Shown: positions 46,721-52,419 of the stretch, one piece after another
Layout of the letters: every line of letters starts with the position of its first letter
Numbering within the stretch: position 1 is the first letter of the stretch
Assembly (NCBI GenBank): GCA_030428785.1
Contig: JAUIEF010000016.1
Location: forward strand, 1-52,419
Source of the DNA: a bacterium
GTDB lineage: Bacteria; Planctomycetota; B15-G4
Direction: 5' to 3'
DNA length: 52,419 nucleotides
Notes under the pieces: generated by a model
Told to the model about the DNA's origin: nothing
The model's input: only the letters and a program-made list of their open reading frames with translations
Databases searched by the model: none
Made by a program: the position numbers and the translations under genes

Positions 46721-49700
46721 CCCCGTCGTCCCCGTCCGCGGCCGCGTCGTCCTCGCCGGCCGGCACCCCGGCGTCCCCTCCGACGAACACGCGCCTCCCG
46801 GCGCTGCTCGTGTGCCTCGTCGCGCTCGTGCTGTACCTGCCGTCGCTGCGCTTCGAGCTCGTCTACGACGACTGGTTCCTCATCGACCCGGGCCAGAACG
46901 CGTCGATGGTCGGCGTCAACGACGACTTCGGCGTCGCGCTCGCGCTCTTCGGGGAGGAGTACTGGGCGGGCGTCAACCCGTCGGGCGTCGAGGAGCTGAA
47001 GAACCAGGGCCAGGCGCTGTACCGTCCGCTGACGACGTTCATCTGGGGAACGATCTCCTACCTGACGAAGTACGAGTCGCCCCGCGACGCGATGCCGTAC
47101 CACCTCGTCAACGTGCTGCTCAACGTCTGGGTGGTGTACCTGCTGTTCCGGATCATCGTGCGGCTGTTCGGGTCGGTGCGGCTCGCGGTGATCGGCTCGC
47201 TGCTCTACGCGGTGCACCCCTTGCACAGCGAGGCGGTCGCGTACGTCGCCGGCATGTCCGACGTGCTCTCGACGGGCGCGGTCTTCCTCGGCCTGCTCCT
47301 CTGGTTGCGCGCCACGTCCGAGCCGGGACGCGTCAAGATGCTGCCGTTCGTCGGGCTGCTCGTGACGATGTACCTGGGCATGCTCGCGAAGGAGGCCGCC
47401 GTCATCGTGCTGGCCGTCGTCGCGCTCACCGACCTCACGCTCTCGCTGCGCGGCCGCGGCCCCGCGATGTCGCAGCGCCTCGTCACCTACGGCGGCATGC
47501 TCGCCGTGCTCGCGGCGAACCTCGCGCACCGCTTCGCGGTCATGGGGTACCTGCAGCCGAACCGGTCCGCCATCAGCGCGCTCGACAACGTGCTCATGCA
47601 CGTCGACGGCAGCCTGCGCGTCGCGAACTCGTTCAAGATCCTCGCCAAGTACACCTGGCTCATGCTCTGGCCGAAGGACCTCTCGGTCGACTACTCCTTC
47701 GGGGCCATCCGGCTGTCCGAGGGCTTCGGCTCGCCCGGCCCGCTCGCCGGCATGGTGCTCATCGGCACGATGACGATCGTCGGCCTCGTGAAGCTGCGGC
47801 GCTCGCCGGCGTTCGGCTGGGGCCTGCTGCTCTTCGTGGGCGGCGCGGTCTTCGTGTCGAACATGATCGTGCCCATCGGCACCATCATGGGCGAGCGCCT
47901 CATGTACCTGCCGAGCGCGGGGCTGTGCCTCGCCGCGGCGGTCGTGCTCGACCGGCTCGTGCGCCCCGCCGGCGGCACGGGCGCGATGAACCCCGTGGGC
48001 GTCCTGCTCGTCGTGCTCGTCGTCGGCGCGGCTGGCATGCGCACGTGGGTCCGCAACCACGACTTCCGGGACCCGCTGAAGCTCTTCGAGGCGGCCGGTG
48101 AGGTGGTGCCCGACAGCGCGCGCGTCCACTTCCAGCTCGGCACGCTGAACTTCAACCAGCAGTACTACAACAAGGCCGTGCAGGAGCTCGAGGAAGCGCT
48201 GCGCTGCGACCCGTCGTTCGTCAAGGCGGCCATCCAGCTCGGCGACGTGCACGCCGCGGACCTCAACTGGGACAAGGCGATCCAGACGTACACGAACGTC
48301 CTCCAGGGCGTGAAGGAGTCGCCGGCCGACCCGGCGGACCTCGCGGCGCTGCAGGACATGGTGCTCAAGAAGCGCGGCGAGGCGCACCGCCGCAACGGCG
48401 ACCTCGAGGCCGCCGCGACCGACCTCGAGCGCGCGGCTTCCCTCGGCGTCGCGGGCTCCGGCGCGGACGTGCAGTACGCGCTCCTGCTCCAGGGCCAGCA
48501 GCGCTGGGCCGAGTCCATCCCGGTGATCCGCAACGCGCTCGCGCTCGACCCGGACGACGTCGACCTGCTCTTCGCGCTCTGCCGCGCCGCCGCGAACACG
48601 GGCGACAAGGCGCTCTACGACGAGTCCATCGCGCAGCTCAAGACGAACGACGCCGGCCGCGCCATGGCGCTCACCATGGAGGGCGTCACGCTCTACGCCC
48701 AGGCGATGGCGGCGCAGGACGAGGCCATGCGCAGCCAGGCGATGGACAAGTTCGAGCAGGCGCTCGAGCTCGACGACACGCTCGCCACGCCCTACGCGTT
48801 CCGCGGCCGCTACATGGCCGAGCGCTCGCGCTACCTGCACGACGCGATCATCGAGTACGACCGCGCGCTCGAGCGCGACCCGCGCCACAACATGGCGCTG
48901 GGCCTCAAGGCGACCGCGCAGAACCAGCTCGGCCTGTACGAGGAGGCGCTCCAGACCATCGCCGTCCTCGAGACGGTCAACCCGAACCCCGACGTGCTGC
49001 TGCTCAAGGCCGAGGCGCACTTCGGGCTCGGCGAGCTCGACGAGCTCGAGGAGATCCGCGGCAAGCTCCAGGAGGCGGACCGCGACCCCGTCGAGCTCAT
49101 CATGAACACGGCCATCACCTACGACGCGCAGGGCGAGACGGCCCGCGCGATCGAGCTCATGAACCAGGCCATCGCCGACCCGGAGTCCGCGAAGAACCCC
49201 GAGGTCTGGCGCCACCTGGGCGTGTTCTGCCTGCACGCGCGGCTCTACGAGGACGCGTTCGCCGCGTTCGGTCAGCAGGAGGCCGCGCTGCTCGCGAACC
49301 CGGAGTACGAGGGCCCGTTCCCGTACGTCGCGATCAACAAGGCGCGCGCGCTCATCGGGCTCGGTCGCGACATGGACGCGGCCGCGGAGCTCGAGAAGGC
49401 GGAGCTCGAGCTCGCGCAGCTCGGCGAGGGACACCCCGCCTGGCCGGTCGTGTACGCCGACGTGCTGCTCACGCGCGTCGACCTCCACCTGATGCGCGAC
49501 ACGCCGCTGCGCGACGTCGCGCAGGCCGAGGTCCTCTGCGAGGAGGGCCTGCAGCACACGGGCAACCAGCACCCGCCGTTCTTCGATCGCTCGATCGAGG
49601 CGCTCGCCGTGTCGGGCGAGCTCGAGGCGGCGCGCGACCGCGCGCGGGCGGCGCAGGAGCGCTTCTTCAAGCTCGACCGCTATCCGGTCATGGTCGAGGC

Positions 49701-49824
49701 GCTGGGCCGCGCGCTCGCGGGCGACCGCGACGCGGCGGTCGCGACGCTGCGCACCGCCGACGAGGACGGCCGCCACGACAACGAGCACGCGCTCGCGCGG
49801 CTGGCGGACGCCCTGGAGGGCTGA
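46717..49824 (+). CDS. TMTC-like multi-pass membrane glycosyltransferase with TPR repeats (1035 aa)
   Basis: After a Ser/Pro-rich leader, the first membrane helix (ALLVCLVALVLYLPSLRFEL) is followed by VYDDWFLIDPGQN, the acidic first-loop motif of GT-C glycosyltransferases. About ten further helices extend to residue 445. They include the DUF1736 segment conserved in TMTC proteins (SLRVANSFKILAKYTWLMLW and PKDLSVDYS). From about 465 to the end are roughly fourteen TPR units, for example ARVHFQLGTLNFNQQYYNKA, AIQLGDVHAADLNWDKAIQT and PYAFRGRYMAERSRYLHDAI. Eukaryotic TMTCs are O-mannosyltransferases; bacterial homologues are presumed to glycosylate exported proteins. ATG 46717 overlaps the CMD stop; GGAAGG lies 10 bases upstream. 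Confidence 0.9.
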   Translation: MTPSSPSAAASSSPAGTPASPPTNTRLPALLVCLVALVLYLPSLRFELVYDDWFLIDPGQNASMVGVNDDFGVALALFGEEYWAGVNPSGVEELKNQGQALYRPLTTFIWGTISYLTKYESPRDAMPYHLVNVLLNVWVVYLLFRIIVRLFGSVRLAVIGSLLYAVHPLHSEAVAYVAGMSDVLSTGAVFLGLLLWLRATSEPGRVKMLPFVGLLVTMYLGMLAKEAAVIVLAVVALTDLTLSLRGRGPAMSQRLVTYGGMLAVLAANLAHRFAVMGYLQPNRSAISALDNVLMHVDGSLRVANSFKILAKYTWLMLWPKDLSVDYSFGAIRLSEGFGSPGPLAGMVLIGTMTIVGLVKLRRSPAFGWGLLLFVGGAVFVSNMIVPIGTIMGERLMYLPSAGLCLAAAVVLDRLVRPAGGTGAMNPVGVLLVVLVVGAAGMRTWVRNHDFRDPLKLFEAAGEVVPDSARVHFQLGTLNFNQQYYNKAVQELEEALRCDPSFVKAAIQLGDVHAADLNWDKAIQTYTNVLQGVKESPADPADLAALQDMVLKKRGEAHRRNGDLEAAATDLERAASLGVAGSGADVQYALLLQGQQRWAESIPVIRNALALDPDDVDLLFALCRAAANTGDKALYDESIAQLKTNDAGRAMALTMEGVTLYAQAMAAQDEAMRSQAMDKFEQALELDDTLATPYAFRGRYMAERSRYLHDAIIEYDRALERDPRHNMALGLKATAQNQLGLYEEALQTIAVLETVNPNPDVLLLKAEAHFGLGELDELEEIRGKLQEADRDPVELIMNTAITYDAQGETARAIELMNQAIADPESAKNPEVWRHLGVFCLHARLYEDAFAAFGQQEAALLANPEYEGPFPYVAINKARALIGLGRDMDAAAELEKAELELAQLGEGHPAWPVVYADVLLTRVDLHLMRDTPLRDVAQAEVLCEEGLQHTGNQHPPFFDRSIEALAVSGELEAARDRARAAQERFFKLDRYPVMVEALGRALAGDRDAAVATLRTADEDGRHDNEHALARLADALEG

Positions 49825-49887
49825 GGCGGGGGCGGCTCACCCTCGCGCGCGGCGGGCGGGCCGCAGGGCACGTCGGCGCGACGCGCC

Positions 49888-50400
49888 TCAGGCCTCGGGC
49901 GCCTCGATCTCCACGACGAGGTCGCCCTGCTCGACGGTCGCGCCGGCCTCGGCGTGCACCGACGCGACGACGCCGGCGACCTCCGCCTTGACCTCGTTCT
50001 CCATCTTCATGGCCTCGAGGATGAAGAGCACCTGGCCCACGGCGACCGTGTCGCCCGGGACGACGCGCACGTCGCGCAGGATGCCGGTCATCACGGCGCA
50101 CACGCGGGTGTCGCCGCCCTCGGTCTCGGCGCGGATGGAGCGCGCGAGGTACTCGCGCTCGCCCAGGACCTCCGTGCTGTAGCGGCTGCCGCCGACGAGC
50201 AGGTCGAGGGTGTCGCCGTCCTCCTCCACGCCGATGTCCACGGAGCGGCCGCTCATGACGAGCGAGTAGGCGGCGCCGTCGACGAGCGTCGCGACGTCCA
50301 CGTGGCGGGACTCGTCGCCGAGCGTCACGCGCACACCGGCGCCGTCCGCCACGACCTCGACCTCGTGGTGCTCGCCGTCGACGAGGACGTGGTACTTCAT
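49888..50400 (-). CDS. accB: Biotin carboxyl carrier protein/subunit of an acyl-CoA carboxylase (170 aa)
   Basis: The C-terminal biotinyl domain (about 98-168) carries the biotin-accepting Lys132 in FILEAMKMENEVKAEVAGVV, followed by GATVEQGDLVVEIE. The N-terminal 90 residues form a small beta-rich domain (MKYHVLVDGEHHEVEVVADG onward), as in the stand-alone carrier subunits of acetyl-, propionyl- or pyruvate-type carboxylases. ATG 50400 overlaps the accC stop by four bases (ATGA) and has GGAG about 7 bases upstream. The carboxyltransferase component is not in the window, so the acyl-CoA substrate cannot be named. Confidence 0.93.
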   Translation of the reverse strand: MKYHVLVDGEHHEVEVVADGAGVRVTLGDESRHVDVATLVDGAAYSLVMSGRSVDIGVEEDGDTLDLLVGGSRYSTEVLGEREYLARSIRAETEGGDTRVCAVMTGILRDVRVVPGDTVAVGQVLFILEAMKMENEVKAEVAGVVASVHAEAGATVEQGDLVVEIEAPEA

Positions 50401-51938
50401 CCGTTCGCTCCGGGGCGGAAGGCGTCGACCCAGCGGGAGCCGGCGGGAGGTGCGGCCGTCTCGCCGCCGGACGTCGGCGCCGCGCCGCGCGCCGCGAACC
50501 CGCGACGTCGCCGCAGCAGGTGCGCCATGGTCGCGGCGAGGAAGGCGACGTCCTTCTGGCGTCGCTCGCTCGTGCGCGGCGCGAACTGCTCCGGGTCGGA
50601 CTCGACGGTGCTCGTGTCGTAGGTGCCGCTGCGGAACGCCTCGCTGGCGAGGACGCGCCGCAGGAACGGCAGGTTCGTCGTGACGCCGGTCACCGTCGTC
50701 TCGGTGAGCGCGCGCGCCATGCGCCGGATGGCGGCGTCGCGGTCCGCGGCGTGCACGGAGATCTTCGCGAGCATCGGGTCGTAGAACAGGCCGACCTCCA
50801 TGCCCTCGTAGAGGCCGGTGTCGACGCGCACGCCCGGGCCGCCGGGCAGCTCGAGGCGCCGCACGCGGCCGGTCGCGGGGAGGAAGCCGTGGTCCGCGTC
50901 CTCGGCGTAGAGGCGGCACTCGATGGCGTGCCCGCGGTGCACGATCTCGTCCTGCGTCATCGGCAGCGGCTCGCCCTGCGCCACCATGATCTGCCAGCGC
51001 ACGAGGTCGATGTCCGACGTGAGCTCGGTGATCGGGTGCTCCACCTGGAGCCGCGTGTTCATCTCGAGCATGTAGAAGTTCTTGTGCTTGTCGACGAGGA
51101 ACTCGAGCGTGCCCGCGTTCACGTAGTCGATCGCCTGCGCGGCGCGCACGGCGGCCTGCCCCATCTCCTCGCGCAGCGCGTCGTCGAGCAGCGGCGACGG
51201 CCGCTCCTCCACCACCTTCTGATGACGCCGCTGGATGGAGCACTCGCGCTCGCCGATGTGCACGCAGTTGCCGTGCGTGTCCCCGAACACCTGCACCTCG
51301 ATGTGCCGCGGCTCCTCGAGGTACTTCTCGAGGTAGACGGTGCCGTCGCCGAACGCGCTCTGCGCCTCGCTGCGCGCGCGCTTCGCGCCGGCCAGCAGCT
51401 GCTCGGCGTCGCGCACGATGCGGATGCCCTTGCCGCCGCCGCCCGCGCTCGCCTTGATCATGACCGGGTAGCCGATCTTCTCCGCCTCGGCGATCAGCAC
51501 GTCGTCGTCCGCGGCGGGCTCGGCCGTGCCGGGCACGACGGGCACGCCCGCGGCGATCATCCGCTTGCGCGCCTCGATCTTGTCGCCCATGGCCTCCATG
51601 GCGTCGCCGGAGGGGCCGATGAACACGAGCCCCGCCTCCTCGCATGTGCGCGTGAAGCCCGAGTTCTCGGAGAGGAAGCCGAAGCCCGGGTGGATCGCGT
51701 CCGCGCCGGTGTCGAGGGCCGCCTGGATGATGAGGTCGCCGCGCAGGTAGCTCTCGGAGCTGGGCGCCGGTCCGAGGCGCACCGCCTGGTACGCGGCGCG
51801 CACGTGGAGCGCGGATCGGTCGGCGTCCGAGTAGACGCCCACCGTCTTGATGCCCATCTCCCGGCAGGTCCGCATGACGCGCAGCGCGATCTCGCCGCGG
51901 TTCGCCACGAGGATCTTCTGGAGCTTCCGGCCGGCCAT
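50397..51938 (-). CDS. accC: Biotin carboxylase subunit (513 aa)
   Basis: This ATP-grasp enzyme carboxylates biotin on the carrier protein using bicarbonate and ATP. Family segments are all present: KILVANRGEIALRVMRTCRE at the N-terminus, DAIHPGFGFLSENSGF, the Gly-rich lid PVMIKASAGGGGKGIRIV, EKYLEEPRHIEVQVFGDTHG, RECSIQRRHQKVVEERPSP and the catalytic FYMLEMNTRLQVEHPITEL. The C-domain has AIECRLYAED and VTGVTTNLPFLRRVL. A poorly conserved tail of about 55 residues follows the usual end. ATG 51938 gives the standard N-terminus. The stop overlaps the carrier protein start, so the two subunits are translationally coupled. Confidence 0.96.
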   Translation of the reverse strand: MAGRKLQKILVANRGEIALRVMRTCREMGIKTVGVYSDADRSALHVRAAYQAVRLGPAPSSESYLRGDLIIQAALDTGADAIHPGFGFLSENSGFTRTCEEAGLVFIGPSGDAMEAMGDKIEARKRMIAAGVPVVPGTAEPAADDDVLIAEAEKIGYPVMIKASAGGGGKGIRIVRDAEQLLAGAKRARSEAQSAFGDGTVYLEKYLEEPRHIEVQVFGDTHGNCVHIGERECSIQRRHQKVVEERPSPLLDDALREEMGQAAVRAAQAIDYVNAGTLEFLVDKHKNFYMLEMNTRLQVEHPITELTSDIDLVRWQIMVAQGEPLPMTQDEIVHRGHAIECRLYAEDADHGFLPATGRVRRLELPGGPGVRVDTGLYEGMEVGLFYDPMLAKISVHAADRDAAIRRMARALTETTVTGVTTNLPFLRRVLASEAFRSGTYDTSTVESDPEQFAPRTSERRQKDVAFLAATMAHLLRRRRGFAARGAAPTSGGETAAPPAGSRWVDAFRPGANG

Positions 51939-52010
51939 GGGTCTCTCGTCGGGGGGCGTCGCGAGGGCGTCGGGGGGAGGCCTGCCGAGGCCCGCCCCCG
52001 GCGAGCCGGG

Positions 52011-52016
52011 ATCATA
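52011..52016 (-). promoter_or_regulatory. candidate -10 element of the accC-accB operon
   Basis: TATGAT, a five-of-six match to TATAAT, lies about 73 bases upstream of the accC ATG on the minus strand within GTTGCTTATGATCCC. No good -35 is seen at 17 bases. Confidence 0.45.
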
Positions 52017-52074
52017 AGCAACGACGCCCGCGGAGCCGAGGGGCGCGCGCCGCCCCGCGGGACGGTCCGGCGGG

Positions 52075-52080
52075 TAGACT
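52075..52080 (+). promoter_or_regulatory. candidate -10 element at the right edge
   Basis: CGGGTAGACTGACC matches the TANNNT elements elsewhere in the window and lies about 37 bases upstream of the GTG at 52117. With the accC promoter on the other strand this would be a divergent promoter region. Confidence 0.35.
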
Positions 52081-52116
52081 GACCGCTCACCCGAAGCGGC
52101 CCGGGGGGGCCACGCT

Positions 52117-52419
52117 GTGCTGGATGATTCGACGCGGTCCCGATGCGGGCTGTGGGAGGCCGGGCCCGGGGTCCGTGCGCGGCGACCCCCCGTAGGGACG
52201 CGCCCCCCGACCCCGCGTCGCCCGACCCCGCGCCCCCCGACCCCGCGTCGCCGGGACACGCACGCCGGCGACCCGCGGGCGTGGACGCGCGTCGCGCTCC
52301 TCGCGCTGCTCGCGGCCTGCGGCGGGGACGAGCCCGCCGCCGGCGACACGTCGGGCGGTGCGGCGGCGGACGGCGGAGCCCCCGCGGGCGACGCCCCCGG
52401 CGACGTCGCCGACGCCGCG
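52117..52419 (+). CDS. Putative lipoprotein, N-terminal part only
   Basis: The frame read from GTG 52117 continues to the window end. Its clear feature is RVALLALLAACGGDEP, a lipoprotein signal with lipobox LAAC (Cys codon 52318-52320), followed by an Ala/Gly/Asp-rich linker typical of exported lipoproteins. The roughly 67 residues before the Cys are Arg/Pro-rich and include a 15-base repeat, longer than a normal signal peptide n-region. The true start may therefore be different or non-canonical; no ATG, GTG or TTG lies closer in this frame. The functional domain is outside the window. Confidence 0.4.
   Translation, partial: MLDDSTRSRCGLWEAGPGVRARRPPVGTRPPTPRRPTPRPPTPRRRDTHAGDPRAWTRVALLALLAACGGDEPAAGDTSGGAAADGGAPAGDAPGDVADAA
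52209..52253 (+). repeat. 15-bp tandem repeat, three units
   Basis: GACCCCGCGTCGCCC is repeated three times with small changes; units 1 and 3 are nearly identical, giving a 30-base higher-order period. In the lipoprotein frame it encodes alternating Thr/Pro/Arg residues. Confidence 0.75.

Overview
This is a 52.4 kb window of very GC-rich bacterial chromosome. About 35 genes are packed on both strands, most with Shine-Dalgarno-type starts, several with GTG or TTG starts, and many with 4-base start/stop overlaps. Long shadow frames open in the alternative phases because TA-containing stops are rare. The gene repertoire points to a Planctomycetota-like (or less likely Myxococcota-like) Gram-negative. 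It includes carboxypeptidase-regulatory-like repeat surface proteins, TPR and TPR-CHAT proteins, FG-GAP and YVTN propellers fused to heme domains, sulfatase-like lipoproteins, an ECF-type sigma operon, and split GcvPA/GcvPB. No rRNA, tRNA, CRISPR array, transposase or phage gene was found.

Layout. 1-8.8 kb: a truncated TPR protein and a divergent pair of large anchored proteins built of carboxypeptidase-regulatory-like domains. 8.9-14.2 kb: a small TPR protein, then the glycine cleavage operon gcvT-gcvH-gcvPA-gcvPB. 14.2-22.1 kb: a third carboxypeptidase-regulatory-like protein, divergent from an operon of ECF sigma, single-pass membrane protein and secreted TPR-CHAT protease, which meets a convergent FG-GAP protein. 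Part of this block is visibly less GC-rich. 22.1-27.2 kb: a membrane protein, a short RecQ helicase, a DUF1579 lipoprotein, a PH-like membrane protein and two tandem peroxiredoxins. 27.5-34.5 kb: two paralogous sulfatase-like lipoproteins flanking a translationally coupled DUF455/ATP-grasp pair. 34.5-38.4 kb: a secreted propeller-like protein, a zinc alcohol dehydrogenase, a VIT1/CCC1 transporter and a zinc-ribbon protein. 38.6-46 kb: a secreted YVTN/di-heme protein, a stomatin-NfeD pair, a LipM-like octanoyltransferase and a SurA-like secreted protein. 46-52.4 kb: a CMD-family protein coupled to a TMTC-like glycosyltransferase, a biotin carboxylase/carrier pair, and the start of a probable lipoprotein.

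The most striking observation is at 25912-26520. A complete 2-Cys peroxiredoxin reading frame is interrupted only by a TGA at exactly the peroxidatic cysteine position. A SECIS-like hairpin (26320-26346) lies at the expected distance downstream. The neighbouring paralog (26595-27212) has TGC at that codon and no comparable hairpin. This is best read as a selenocysteine peroxiredoxin next to its cysteine counterpart. The second candidate system is the sigma / membrane protein / TPR-CHAT operon (16497-20127). It resembles in composition the sigma-regulator-CHAT module of type III-E CRISPR systems, but has no CRISPR and an apparently extracytoplasmic protease.

The genes cooperate in places. The LipM-like enzyme could supply the octanoyl group to GcvH. 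The biotin carboxylase and carrier form two parts of an acyl-CoA carboxylase. NfeD and the SPFH protein form a known membrane pair. All functional calls rest on motifs read by eye; no database search was possible.
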